A stretch of 64,000 nt of DNA from Vallitalea sp. (GCF_025211055.1 NZ_JAOARO010000077.1:124001-188000), one strand, 5' to 3'. Numbered from the stretch's first letter, positions 45,498 through 54,963 are shown. The notes: a model not told the origin generated them from the letters alone. A program made the numbers and translations.

Positions 45498-47423
45498 TTA
45501 ATTTCTTCTTAGTAATTCAATAGGTGATAATTTTGATGCTTTTACTGCTGGTACAATACTAGATACTAAACTTACAATTATGCCCACCGTTAAAGCAATC
45601 ATTAGCGTTAATATATTAGGATTATAAATTGGATAATTCATATGTTTTATTGCCATTGGGTTGATTGCCAAAAACATTACTATTGACAATATTACTCCTG
45701 CAGTTGAAGCTAATGTTCCTAATAATAAACCTTCTGTAACAAATATCTTCTTAATATCTTTTTTTGTTCCACCAATTGATATAAGTAATCCTATTTCCCT
45801 TTGTCTTTCAAGTACACTAATAAATAATATTATACCTATCATTAATGCTGAAATAAGAAGTATTAAAAGTGCCGCTCCTAAAATGATAAGATTAAAATTC
45901 TTAAATACTTTAGTTAATCCTTTTAACACATCTTCTGGTCTTGTGATATCATATGATTTAACATAAGTATTATATACCTGACCTATATCTTTATTATCCT
46001 CCAAATAAACACTCATTTTATTTGTTGGTATATCTTCATTCTTACCTAGAAATCTGGAACGTCTTACAAATGTCTTTTGGGTTTCATATGGTAAATACGC
46101 ATAATCTTCACCAATTAGAGTCTTTTGAGTTATTCCTACAATATTAAGGGATTGTTTGTCCCAACGTGACGGATAATTATTCAAATCATCTACTGCTAAG
46201 AATTTTGATTCAATCTTTTTGCCTATTAGTTCTTGGATATTACCATCTTTAGCCAACTTCATTGCAATGTTATAGGATAGAGCTATTTCGTTTTTATTAT
46301 CCTGAGGTAATCTTCCATGCAATATTTCTGGTGTCGTATAATCTTTTTGATACTCTTCTTGAATAATTGATTTTACTTTAAAAGATATTTCTTCTTTATT
46401 ATCAAGTTCGTGCTTGGCATTTAATACATATTCATCTTGTAATAATTTTATTTTTTTATTTTTCTTTAATGCAAAATAATCTTCGCTTGTTAAAGCATCT
46501 TTTTTAATAAATGTAAGCTTTTTATTATCAATAATACGTTTGTTAGCATATTCTGAATAGCTTTTTATACCATTACTTATGCCAAATGCTATTGCCAAGC
46601 TACATATTCCTATAATCATACTTACAGATACAAGTAAATATCTCCATTTTCTTTCTAGCAATCTTTTCCATGATAATCTAAAAGCTGCTCTAATATCAAA
46701 ACTACGTTTTTGTACTATTGATTTTTCATGTTTATATACAACCTTTTGTTTGATTTCATCTTTTATAACTTGACCATCTTTTAATTCCACTATTCTTGTT
46801 GAATAATCTTTTACTTCATAATCATGTGTTACAACAATCACAAGTTTGCCAGAATCAGCAATATCTTTTAATATATTTAACATTTCTATTGATGTTTTGC
46901 TGTCAAGTGCACCCGTTGGTTCATCAGCAATAATTATATCCGGATTTTTAACTAAGGCTCTTGCTATAGATACTCTTTGTTTTTGTCCTCCTGATAATTC
47001 ACTAGGCTTATGATTAAGATGTTCATAAAGTCCAATATTCATAAGTATTGATTTTGCTCTTCTTCGTTTTTCTTTACTATCAACAGCATTCATAGATAGA
47101 CCAAGTTCAACATTTTCAAGCACAGTCAAATGCTCCATCAATTGAAAATCTTGAAAGACAAAACCAATTTTATTTTTTCTACAATTTGCTAGTTTTAGAT
47201 CTGAAAAGCCTGCGATATCTTCATTATCAATGAAAACAGAACCTGCTGTCGGCTTATCAAGACCAGCAATAATATTTAACAGTGTAGATTTACCTGAGCC
47301 AGATTTCCCAATTATGCACACAAACTCCCCTGGTCCAAACTCAAGATTAATATCATTTAGAGCTGTAAGAGGTTTTTGCTTTTCTGGATTATATATCTTT
47401 TTAATACCTTTTATTTTAATCAT
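45498..47423 (-). CDS. ABC transporter, ATPase fused to FtsX-type permease (MacB-like)
   Basis: 641 residues. The N-terminal LolD/MacB-type ATPase has [23 protein letters not shown] and IIADEPTGALD, followed by a permease with a first transmembrane helix (LLVSVSMIIGICSLAIAFG), a periplasmic-side domain of about 200 residues and three C-terminal helices including the FtsX region REIGLLISIGGTKKDI. Such proteins export peptides or drive envelope machinery rather than importing. AAAAGGAGTGATAAA precedes the ATG. It is the first gene of the exporter/lipoprotein/two-component operon. Confidence 0.92.
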   Translation of the reverse strand: MIKIKGIKKIYNPEKQKPLTALNDINLEFGPGEFVCIIGKSGSGKSTLLNIIAGLDKPTAGSVFIDNEDIAGFSDLKLANCRKNKIGFVFQDFQLMEHLTVLENVELGLSMNAVDSKEKRRRAKSILMNIGLYEHLNHKPSELSGGQKQRVSIARALVKNPDIIIADEPTGALDSKTSIEMLNILKDIADSGKLVIVVTHDYEVKDYSTRIVELKDGQVIKDEIKQKVVYKHEKSIVQKRSFDIRAAFRLSWKRLLERKWRYLLVSVSMIIGICSLAIAFGISNGIKSYSEYANKRIIDNKKLTFIKKDALTSEDYFALKKNKKIKLLQDEYVLNAKHELDNKEEISFKVKSIIQEEYQKDYTTPEILHGRLPQDNKNEIALSYNIAMKLAKDGNIQELIGKKIESKFLAVDDLNNYPSRWDKQSLNIVGITQKTLIGEDYAYLPYETQKTFVRRSRFLGKNEDIPTNKMSVYLEDNKDIGQVYNTYVKSYDITRPEDVLKGLTKVFKNFNLIILGAALLILLISALMIGIILFISVLERQREIGLLISIGGTKKDIKKIFVTEGLLLGTLASTAGVILSIVMFLAINPMAIKHMNYPIYNPNILTLMIALTVGIIVSLVSSIVPAVKASKLSPIELLRRN

Positions 47424-47587
47424 TTTATCACTCCTTTTTATTAGTTTATTTAGCTCTTAATTTTAATTTTATTCTTATAACATGATTATACATATTCAAT
47501 ATCTATTTATTATCTAGAAAATGTGTTTTTTTTGTTAATATTACTGTCCATATGATGATTGGTATAATTCTATGCACTAGATAAAAC

Positions 47588-47640
47588 TAAAAAACCTTAT
47601 ATCCCTTTATAAAAAAAGGTTTACAAGGTTTTATTTTCTT
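47588..47640 (-). terminator. Imperfect hairpin downstream of the DUF2161 gene
   Basis: AAAACCTT near 47628 pairs with AAGGTTTT near 47594 on the minus strand, with an inner A/T-rich stem and a T-rich 3' side. It probably terminates the gene ending at 47704. Confidence 0.5.
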
Positions 47641-47703
47641 ACAAGTATTAAATATATTGTTTAAACACATGTTGCTATACAGATACTGATTATTATAATA
47701 ATA

Positions 47704-48420
47704 CTATGCTTCATCCATAGGTAATTGATTGTAATAATAATCAGCTAATTCTTTATATTGTTTAATGGCTTCAATGCCTTTTGGGGTGATTCCATAAATT
47801 CCTCTATCTATTTTGGTAAACCAGTCGTAAAAATTATTATATAGTATGGAAGTAGTTTTATCACCTGTTCCTAGTTCCCTAAGTTGTTTAGGTGATAAGT
47901 CCCCGTATTTTTCTAAGCAGCAGGCGATATGTATAGAATTTTCCTTATATGCTGTCATAAGCTTTGTTTTAGTACTTCCACCTACATTGAAATTACCATA
48001 TCGTCCTTCAATCTCAGCAATAATATTATTTTTCTTCTTGGATGATAATCGCTTACTTTGATTTCTGTCAAAAGGCTTAGGGTGATATACTACCTGAACC
48101 AACGGTTTATTACCTTTGAATGAAACAAATATCAGTCCTAGTTCTAATCTTCTGATTAGATAAAGCTTGTCCTTCCACTGCCTTGAAAATATTTTTTTTG
48201 GTCGTTCTATGGCAAGATATACTCTATCAGTTAATCTTTGCCCTTTAGTTCCTTGAATCAACAGTTTCATATTAAGAACTTTTTTAAGCTCTATAACAAT
48301 TAGTTCATCATCTTTTACTGCCGTTACATCAATAGATCTAACCTCGCCATTAACTTTGTATCCTAAATTCGTAAAATAATTGTAAATAGGTTTATATAAA
48401 TCCGTTTCTTTTATATCCAT
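47704..48420 (-). CDS. DUF2161 family protein (PD-(D/E)XK-like)
   Basis: 238 residues. The N-terminal part has the restriction-like core: a conserved Glu in NGEVRSIDVTAVKDDELI, then VIELKK, giving the D...ExK pattern of PD-(D/E)XK enzymes. The C-terminal part (YGDLSPKQLRELGTGDKTT, then GITPKGIEAIKQY) looks like a winged helix. The DUF2161 assignment is from the overall pattern, and the function is unknown. The start is the ATG at 48420, 7 bases after GGAG. It is a single gene. Confidence 0.75.
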   Translation of the reverse strand: MDIKETDLYKPIYNYFTNLGYKVNGEVRSIDVTAVKDDELIVIELKKVLNMKLLIQGTKGQRLTDRVYLAIERPKKIFSRQWKDKLYLIRRLELGLIFVSFKGNKPLVQVVYHPKPFDRNQSKRLSSKKKNNIIAEIEGRYGNFNVGGSTKTKLMTAYKENSIHIACCLEKYGDLSPKQLRELGTGDKTTSILYNNFYDWFTKIDRGIYGITPKGIEAIKQYKELADYYYNQLPMDEA

Positions 48421-48599
48421 CGTCATTCTCCATCTTGTTTATATAAATATTATATACTTAATGAATTGATTAGCCAAGTTACAAGTTAATGAAGTTCAAA
48501 TAATTTGTAATAAATGAAAAAAATGGAGTATATTTTCTTCCAAAATAATTAATACTAGTATTGTTAAATTATAACTAATACAATTAGGAGGAAAAATAT

Positions 48600-48821
48600 A
48601 TGCATAATCAAATGAATAATCAAAATCAACAAGGCAAAAATGCTATTCAACATGTACATGATGTACAATCACAATTAGAAAGTGCTAAAAGTTGTTTGAA
48701 TCAAGCAATAAGCACAGTAGAAAAACCAGAAAACAAAAAGAGAATTCAGGATACTCTTAATGCAGTTAACAACGCATTAACTAGCGTAAATAATACTATT
48801 TCTAATTATCAAGAATCATAA
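48600..48821 (+). CDS. Small hydrophilic protein of unknown function
   Basis: 73 residues, starting MHNQMNNQNQQGKNAIQHVH and followed by a predicted helical hairpin (QSQLESAKSCLNQAISTVEK; TLNAVNNALTSVNNTISNYQ). A very strong AGGAGG sits 8 bases before the ATG. The Gln/Asn-rich start and heptad-like helices are reminiscent of small spore-associated proteins, but this is a guess. It is monocistronic. Confidence 0.6.
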   Translation: MHNQMNNQNQQGKNAIQHVHDVQSQLESAKSCLNQAISTVEKPENKKRIQDTLNAVNNALTSVNNTISNYQES

Positions 48822-48848
48822 TCAAAATTAAACAAGCAAAAAAATATT

Positions 48849-48905
48849 AAGGGGCTGTCGTAATATCTAAGTCATTCAAAAAAATGTATTATACGACATC
48901 CCTTA
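48849..48905. repeat. Long imperfect inverted repeat between convergent genes
   Basis: AAGGGGCTGTCGTAATA and TATTATACGACATCCCTT form arms with about 16 paired bases around a 20-base loop. It may be a bidirectional terminator. GGGGCTGTC-type ends also occur in insertion-sequence inverted repeats, so a small mobile-element scar is possible. Confidence 0.55.
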
Positions 48906-48911
48906 TGTATT

Positions 48912-50039
48912 TTATCTATTTATACATAAAATACTACTTAGTCTTTCACCAATCTTTTTATCCTGATTGTTAACAATCTCAATATATCTTGTCCAACTAT
49001 CAAACTCAATGATGCTTTTTTTAAATAGAATCTTTTCAAAGTTTCTTCTTATTTTATTTACATTATCTTTATCTTTTTCATTAATATTATCATTATTAAG
49101 AATAGCGATAGCAGTAATTAGAGCTTCTATTACCCTATCTCTTTTTGAATCATTAATTACACTAATAAATTTTTCATCAAATTCTATGATTGTATCATAA
49201 TCATTATTAATCTTAACCTGCTCCATCAAGGATTTTGAATAGCCTACTATACATTTATCTCTATCACATTTACCACAATATTTTTTACCTAAACATATCT
49301 CTTCAATATTATTATCTAATTGAGTGTAATAATCATATATCATTTGTGAAGTCTTTAGATATTTTGATGCCTTTTCCTCTGCACGAAGTTTTAATAAAGG
49401 TTTAACTCTTATAATAAAAATGGTAGTAACTAGTATAAAAAATAATATTACATATACTGATTGTAAATAACTACTAGGTACTGTTGAAAACAATTTGGTT
49501 ATACCAAAAATCATGAAAATAGAAGCGGCAATTAATTTAATAGTAAATTCTGGGATTTTGTTTCCTAACTTCCTTCCAATGAATATACCTAATCCTCCAG
49601 TAACGATCATACCTGATACAGTACCAAGAAGTATTATTAATGGATAAGAAGCATCTGTTGATAATGTTATTGCAGTAAGTTGGGTTTTATCACCTAATTC
49701 ACCAATAAAAAATGCTGTAGCCACAGTAAAAACCGGTCCTAAAGACATGGTTTTATTCTTATCTTCACCATTTTCTTCTTCAATTTTTAATGTCCATATG
49801 GAAAACCCTATGAATGCAAAACCAGCAATTATCCCAAGAATATTAACAGGAATAAAGCGACATAGATAATTTCCCATTATAACAGCTAAACCATGATTAA
49901 ATAGTGCTCCAAAAAAAATCCCCCCTAGAACGAACCTAACTTTGTAACGAGTTGCAAATGCCATTGCTAATATTTGAGTTTTATCACCCATTTCTGCAAT
50001 AAAAATGAGACCAAAAGCTTTAATAAATTCTGAAAACAT
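48912..50039 (-). CDS. GDT1/TMEM165 (UPF0016) manganese exporter with Cys-rich extension
   Basis: 375 residues. Two UPF0016 repeats carry the diagnostic E-x-G-D-K-T motifs at 16-21 (EMGDKT) and 114-119 (ELGDKT) among about six to seven membrane helices. A cytosolic extension of about 155 residues is unusual for the family and contains Cys249, Cys255, Cys258 and Cys263 in KKYCGKCDRDKC. Bacterial members export Mn2+. The frame is open 51 bases upstream, but GGAGG lies 8 bases before the ATG at 50039. Control by the manganese riboswitch just upstream fits the function. Confidence 0.9.
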   Translation of the reverse strand: MFSEFIKAFGLIFIAEMGDKTQILAMAFATRYKVRFVLGGIFFGALFNHGLAVIMGNYLCRFIPVNILGIIAGFAFIGFSIWTLKIEEENGEDKNKTMSLGPVFTVATAFFIGELGDKTQLTAITLSTDASYPLIILLGTVSGMIVTGGLGIFIGRKLGNKIPEFTIKLIAASIFMIFGITKLFSTVPSSYLQSVYVILFFILVTTIFIIRVKPLLKLRAEEKASKYLKTSQMIYDYYTQLDNNIEEICLGKKYCGKCDRDKCIVGYSKSLMEQVKINNDYDTIIEFDEKFISVINDSKRDRVIEALITAIAILNNDNINEKDKDNVNKIRRNFEKILFKKSIIEFDSWTRYIEIVNNQDKKIGERLSSILCINR

Positions 50040-50154
50040 TTCTAATCCTCCAATAATCTCTAAGAATATCCAAAAGGTAGAACTTATCATTAGTTATATT
50101 AAATAAGAGTTTCATAAGATACTCAATATTAGTAGATAATGAGCAATATGTAAC

Positions 50155-50213
50155 AAAAAAAGAAGTGAAATTTTTAGATTGGTATAGCTAAACCAATCTA
50201 AAAGTCTCACTTC
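50155..50213 (-). terminator. Riboswitch-linked terminator before the Mn exporter
   Basis: Minus strand: a very long stem, GAAGTGA...TTAGATTGGTT with AACCAATCTAA...TCACTTC around a 4-6 base loop, followed by TTTTTTT. It lies between the manganese riboswitch and the exporter start. Confidence 0.92.
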
Positions 50214-50220
50214 TTTAAAT

Positions 50221-50304
50221 TCTATTTAAAGCGAATAAAACCAGGATTTCTCCATTATGTTGACTTTATTCATGACTATCGTCACAGTTACTCCCTTTTA
50301 GAAC
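50221..50304 (-). ncRNA. yybP-ykoY manganese riboswitch
   Basis: Minus strand: AAAAGGGAGTAACTG opens the element (consensus AAAGGGGAGTA), then GACGATAGTC, GTCAACATAATGG and ATCCTGG, the second conserved loop, followed by TTCGCTTT. A long terminator follows at once, and the next gene is a manganese exporter. Mn2+ binding would favour antitermination and switch the exporter on. Confidence 0.88.
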
Positions 50305-50311
50305 ATTTATG

Positions 50312-50340
50312 ATTGTATCACAAATATATCAATATGTAAA
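50312..50340 (-). promoter_or_regulatory. Promoter of the Mn riboswitch-exporter transcript
   Basis: Minus strand TTTACA (50340-50335) and TACAAT (50317-50312), 17-base spacer, placing the start at about 50305, exactly at the riboswitch 5' end. A Fur-family-like AATGATAATTATT lies just upstream at about 50353-50365, too weak to assign. Confidence 0.65.
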
Positions 50341-50416
50341 TATAAAAATTACAAATGATAATTATTCTTATCTAAACTTAAAGGAGCAAACATATCTTAT
50401 ATCTCTATAAACTATC

Positions 50417-51739
50417 TTATAATATTATCTCTTTTACCATTTGGCTCAGACTAGTTTTTTCTTCAACACCTTTTATCATATCAGATGATTTTGTTATATC
50501 TCCTATTAGGATACCACCAGTAAACTTATTCCCCGTAAAATATAGCTTTTTATAGATTGATTTATCTCCATCTTGCTTATTAACACTATTATATGACAAG
50601 TCTTTTTTACTTCCTAGATCTCCAGTTGAAAATATATTCATGTTCATTGCATTGAATACATTATTAGGTATAATATTTTTGTAAGTAAGAGTATCTCCAA
50701 CAGCATTAGCCCCTGCAACTTCACCTTGTTCTATGGCTTGCTGCCATATATAATAGTTAATACCATTAAACTCAGTTACATCTCCTGCTCCATAGATATT
50801 ATTAATATTGGTTCTCATATATTCATCAACAATGATACCTCTATTAATGTTTATCCCTGCTTCTTGGGCTAATTTTGTATTAGCTCTGACTCCTATAGAA
50901 ACAATGACTATATCTGCTTCTATTATCATTTCATTACTAAGTTGAATTCCTGTAACTTCATCTTCCCCAATAATAGCATTAGCAGTTACACTTTTGTTGA
51001 TGTTGATTCCCGTTTTCTTAATACCATCTTCTAATATCTTAGAACTTTCTTCATCTAATTGTTTTGGTAATAGTCTATCAGCCAGCTCTATAACAGTTAC
51101 ATCAAGGCCTAATTTCTTTAATTCCCAAGCTGCTTCAAGACCTAATAATCCTCCTCCAATAATAGCTGCTTTATTACTATTTTTTGCATAAGATTTTACT
51201 TCATCAGCATCAGATAGTGTCTTAATAGAAAAGACCCCTTTTTTATTGATACCTGAAAGTTCTGGTATAAAATTATGGCTACCATTTGCTAATATTAGCT
51301 TTTCATAGCTTACAATTTCTCCATTATCTAATATAATCTGGTTGTTACTGGCATCAATCTTAGTGACTGTAGTACCAAGCATCAAATTTATGTTATTCTC
51401 ACTATACCATTCTTTTTTATGGAGATAAAAATATTCTTCATCATGGCTATCACTTATATAATCTGATAGACTAGGTCGATAATAAGCATAATTAGGATCT
51501 TTATCAATAACTATAATCTCAGCATCTGTATTTCTTTTTCTTATTGCTTCAACTGCTGAAATACCTGCTGCATTATTACCAATTATAACAACCTTTTCTT
51601 TTTTATCTGATGTAAATACTGGTTTCTCTTCAGTATATAATTCGAATTCTTCCGATGGGGCACCACATACTGGACAAATCTCAGGAGGTTCATCTCCTTC
51701 AAATATTTCTCCACAAATAATACATCTCCAAAGTTTCAT
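50417..51739 (-). CDS. Rubredoxin-fused NADH:rubredoxin-type oxidoreductase
   Basis: 440 residues. The N-terminal rubredoxin-like domain has two CxxC pairs (WRCIICGEIFEGDEPPEICP, VCGAPS). An FAD/NAD(P) pyridine-nucleotide-disulfide oxidoreductase of the NirB/rubredoxin reductase type follows: VVIIGNNAAGISAVEAIRKR, AAIIGGGLLGLEAAWELK (NADH site) and NIYGAGDVTEF (FAD site). Such fusions move electrons from NADH through rubredoxin to O2- or peroxide-detoxifying enzymes in anaerobes. AAGGAGG 8 bases before the ATG at 51739 sets the start. It is a single gene. Confidence 0.92.
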   Translation of the reverse strand: MKLWRCIICGEIFEGDEPPEICPVCGAPSEEFELYTEEKPVFTSDKKEKVVIIGNNAAGISAVEAIRKRNTDAEIIVIDKDPNYAYYRPSLSDYISDSHDEEYFYLHKKEWYSENNINLMLGTTVTKIDASNNQIILDNGEIVSYEKLILANGSHNFIPELSGINKKGVFSIKTLSDADEVKSYAKNSNKAAIIGGGLLGLEAAWELKKLGLDVTVIELADRLLPKQLDEESSKILEDGIKKTGININKSVTANAIIGEDEVTGIQLSNEMIIEADIVIVSIGVRANTKLAQEAGININRGIIVDEYMRTNINNIYGAGDVTEFNGINYYIWQQAIEQGEVAGANAVGDTLTYKNIIPNNVFNAMNMNIFSTGDLGSKKDLSYNSVNKQDGDKSIYKKLYFTGNKFTGGILIGDITKSSDMIKGVEEKTSLSQMVKEIIL

Positions 51740-51954
51740 ATTACCATCCTCCTTATTATTCATTCTTCTTATTTATAGAATATACTTATTGATAATTATT
51801 GTCAAGTAAAAGCTATAGTTATATAAAGGCATATAAATTATAATCTTTTCATCTTGATTGTATTTATTCTATTGCCTTATTTGCAAATTAATGCTAAAAT
51901 TATATCAGTTTAAGGTTATTATAAGAAAAATACAGATTTTATAGGGGGTACAAT

Positions 51955-52350
51955 ATGTCGAATTCATTCTCTATTACCAAAAAAGGATATTCACTACAGG
52001 AAGTTGATGACTTCATTATGGAGTTAGAAGATACTATTGACAATTACAAATTAAAAGAGCAGTACATTTCGCAAGCTTTAGTTGAATCTCATATTACTTC
52101 TAAACAAATTATTGAAGAAGCCGAAATACGTGCATTTGAAATTGAAAAAGATGCTCTTATTCAATTAGAACATCTAAAACATGAATTAGATAGTACTAAG
52201 AAAAAGCTTGAAAGTTTTAAAAATGACTACGATGTCTTTATAGATCATTTCAAGAATTCTTTTACAGATATTGAATTACAGGCCGTCTTGGATACTATTG
52301 ATGAAATAGATAATATTATTAGTGGTTCAAAAAAAAATAAAGCTGGTTGA
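51955..52350 (+). CDS. DivIVA-domain protein
   Basis: 131 residues with the DivIVA/GpsB N-terminus FSITKKGYSLQEVDDFIMEL, then a long coiled coil (IEEAEIRAFEIEKDALIQLE and onward). These proteins bind negatively curved membrane and organise division or polar proteins. It is shorter than typical DivIVA. ATAGGGGGTACAAT precedes the ATG. It is convergent with the repressor gene and shares the terminator region. Confidence 0.85.
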   Translation: MSNSFSITKKGYSLQEVDDFIMELEDTIDNYKLKEQYISQALVESHITSKQIIEEAEIRAFEIEKDALIQLEHLKHELDSTKKKLESFKNDYDVFIDHFKNSFTDIELQAVLDTIDEIDNIISGSKKNKAG

Positions 52351-52363
52351 TTATCTACCAGCT
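52331..52363 (-). terminator. Terminator of the rhamnulokinase-repressor operon
   Basis: Minus strand: AGCTGGT, a 9-base loop, ACCAGCT, then TTATTTTTTTTT. It overlaps the 3' ends of both the repressor gene and the DivIVA-like gene. Confidence 0.85.
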
Positions 52364-53458
52364 ACATGATTTTCTTTGTATTAATTCATATTTTATTTTT
52401 TTTACTTTTCTACTAACTTTATCTTTATTGATTAATCTATTAATAAGGATTTTGGCTGCCTCTTGCCCTATTTTATCAGCATGTTGATCAAAAGATGTGA
52501 GACCTACTTCAAATATTGAATCAATATAAAAATCACCAAAACTGATTAATGCAATATCTTGTGGGATCTTAAGACCTAATCTTGCTGCTTCCTTATAAAA
52601 TAATAATGCTGTTATATCATTAAAGGCTAATACTGCTTGTAAATCTTGGTTATTATACAAATATTCCCTAATATTTTTACTAATTACATTATAGTCATAT
52701 ACATTTTCTTTCTTAGTTTCAGTGCTTCTTACTATCAGCCTGTTATCTACTTCAATGCTATTATCTTGCATTGCTTGTATAAGCCCATTTACTCTTTCTC
52801 TGGTTACTGATGATTCTATAGAATACGGATAATAATAACCTATATTCTTATACCCATTCTTTATGAAAATATTACCTGCCTCATAACCAGCGTTGAAATC
52901 TTCTCCAACAACTGCATCAAAAGGAAGTGATTCAAAGTATCTATCAATACATATAATTGGTATAGGGGAATCAATAAATTCTTTTAATCTTGTAGTTTCT
53001 TCATCTTCAAGACAACCACATAATATTATTCCTTTTGCTCCGTCTTTTATTGAATTGTTGATTTTATCGTATTGGGTCTTAGTATTATTCATTGAGTAAT
53101 ACGTAGCTAGAGTTAACCCACCTTGTTTCAATATCTTCTCTGCACCTAATATAATACTAGAATTGAATTCCGAAAATAATAAATTATTATCATGGAAAAT
53201 AAGGTCAACCCTATTACTTACTTCTTGTTTATTTCGTAATGAATCCTCTTGAACGAATGTCCCCACACCTTGAACTCTATATATATAACTTTCTATAACC
53301 AGTTCATCAATGGCTTTTCTTACAGTTACTCTACTTGTATTAAATAATTTACAGAACTCGTTTTCACTTGGAATAGCTTCTTTTGGCTTATAAATTCCAC
53401 TAGTGATACGCTGCTGAATATAATTTTTTAGAGTTTTGTACTTAGGTTGTATATCCAT
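52355..53458 (-). CDS. GntR/LacI hybrid repressor (AraR type)
   Basis: 367 residues: an N-terminal GntR winged helix (KYKTLKNYIQQRITSGIYKP, then SENEFCKLFNTSRVTVRKAI), a linker, and a LacI/periplasmic-binding-like effector domain (VDLIFHDNNLLFSEFNSS, IPIICIDRYFESLPFDAVVG, LAFNDITALLF). The architecture is that of AraR. It lies 9 bases after the rhamnulokinase gene, so it probably represses that operon and binds the palindrome at 54974-54989, with a rhamnose-pathway sugar as inducer. Confidence 0.92.
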   Translation of the reverse strand: MDIQPKYKTLKNYIQQRITSGIYKPKEAIPSENEFCKLFNTSRVTVRKAIDELVIESYIYRVQGVGTFVQEDSLRNKQEVSNRVDLIFHDNNLLFSEFNSSIILGAEKILKQGGLTLATYYSMNNTKTQYDKINNSIKDGAKGIILCGCLEDEETTRLKEFIDSPIPIICIDRYFESLPFDAVVGEDFNAGYEAGNIFIKNGYKNIGYYYPYSIESSVTRERVNGLIQAMQDNSIEVDNRLIVRSTETKKENVYDYNVISKNIREYLYNNQDLQAVLAFNDITALLFYKEAARLGLKIPQDIALISFGDFYIDSIFEVGLTSFDQHADKIGQEAAKILINRLINKDKVSRKVKKIKYELIQRKSCSW

Positions 53459-53467
53459 ATTTTCACC

Positions 53468-54928
53468 TTATTTTATTATTTCTTGAAACTTACAGTACTT
53501 ATTATCCAAATCATTATCGTCCTCTGGTATATATCTTGAAATTTTAATTGAATTACGTACAATCTCTCTACCTTGTTTTATATTATCAATTTCTCCCATT
53601 CCAATTGCTTGAAGTAATATGTTCCCCATTGATGTAGCTTCTTTTGGTCCAGTGATTACTTCTTTTCCAGTTGCATTAGCCACTAATTGGCATAATAACT
53701 TATCTTGGATTCCACCACCAAACATATGTATAGTATTATATCTTTTATTAGTAGTTTTTTCAATTCCTTCTATAGTATGTTTTATTGTTAATGCCAAACT
53801 TTCTTCAATAACTCTAACAATCTCACCAATTGTTTCTGGTACAGGCTGTCCTGTTTCCTCACAGAATCTCTTAATCTTATTAGGCATATCAGAAGGAGAG
53901 TAAAAGAGTTTGTGGTCCGGATTAATTATAGACGTGGTTTTTGCTTTTAATCCTTCTTCAACCATCTCACCAAATCCTATGTCTATTCCATCTTTGTTCC
54001 ACTGTCTTTTTGATTCTTGAATCAGCCAAAGTCCCATGATATTCTTTAGAAGATTAACTTTACCACCAACTCCGCCTTCATTACTGAGACCATAATTTTG
54101 TGTGGTTTCATTAACTAGAATACCTTCGTTTTCTACGCCTACCATTACCCATGTTCCTGTAGCAATAAAAATAAAGTCTTCTTCTATAGCGGGTATAGCA
54201 GCGATAGCAGAGGATGTATCATGACTTCCTACACTGATCACTTTACAATTATCTATATCAAGTTCTTTCTGAATATCATCTGTAATATCTCCTATTTCAT
54301 TACCTGGTTGAATTATCTCTGGGAATATTCTAGTAGGTAACCCAACTCTATCTATTAAATCATAATTCCAATCATTTTTATGGTAGTCGTACAGTTGTGT
54401 AGTTGTAGCTATTGTATATTCAGCTTTTTTGACCCCTGTTAAAATATAGTTAAATAAATCAGGCATAAGTAGCATTGTCTGAGCATCTTCCAAGCGGCTT
54501 GAAGTAGTCTCAGTTTCTGCTAACAGCTGATAGATGGTATTATATTGATTACAATCAATACCACTAAGACGTATTAATTCCTCTTTTGAAATAAATCCAA
54601 AGCACTTATTGGTCATATTATCTGTTCTTGAATCCCTATAATGGAAAGGGCTTGTTATAAGTTCATCATCCCCGTCAATTAGACCATAATCAACGCCCCA
54701 TGTATCAATTCCAATACTTTTTAGGTCTTCACCATTATTTTTACATTTTATAAGACATTTCTTAATTTCATAAACTAATCTTAGAAAGTCCCATTGTAAA
54801 TGATTTCTAAGTTTTACAGGCTCATTTTCAAATCGATGTACTTCTTTTAGAATAATCTTATTATCCTTAAGTTCTCCTATTATACCTCTACCACTACTTG
54901 CTCCAAAATCAAATGCTAACATTTTCAT
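53468..54928 (-). CDS. rhaB: Rhamnulokinase
   Basis: 486 residues, FGGY kinase of the RhaB type: LAFDFGASSGRGIIGEL, GIDTWGVDYGLID, PFHYRDSRTDNM, SVGSHDTSSAIAAIP, LSNEGGVGGKVNLLKNIMGL and HMFGGGIQDKLLCQL. It phosphorylates L-rhamnulose. Isomerase and aldolase genes are not nearby. GGGGTGATCAGTAT precedes the ATG. The nearby glycyl-radical diol dehydratase could consume the 1,2-propanediol formed from rhamnose. Confidence 0.92.
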   Translation of the reverse strand: MKMLAFDFGASSGRGIIGELKDNKIILKEVHRFENEPVKLRNHLQWDFLRLVYEIKKCLIKCKNNGEDLKSIGIDTWGVDYGLIDGDDELITSPFHYRDSRTDNMTNKCFGFISKEELIRLSGIDCNQYNTIYQLLAETETTSSRLEDAQTMLLMPDLFNYILTGVKKAEYTIATTTQLYDYHKNDWNYDLIDRVGLPTRIFPEIIQPGNEIGDITDDIQKELDIDNCKVISVGSHDTSSAIAAIPAIEEDFIFIATGTWVMVGVENEGILVNETTQNYGLSNEGGVGGKVNLLKNIMGLWLIQESKRQWNKDGIDIGFGEMVEEGLKAKTTSIINPDHKLFYSPSDMPNKIKRFCEETGQPVPETIGEIVRVIEESLALTIKHTIEGIEKTTNKRYNTIHMFGGGIQDKLLCQLVANATGKEVITGPKEATSMGNILLQAIGMGEIDNIKQGREIVRNSIKISRYIPEDDNDLDNKYCKFQEIIK

Positions 54929-54963
54929 ATACTGATCACCCCATATTTTATTAGTTTATTGTT

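Noticed and set aside
50345-50370. A second Fur box upstream of the manganese exporter promoter
   Set aside because: Only about 13 of 19 positions match and the symmetry is poor; in DNA this AT-rich it may be chance.
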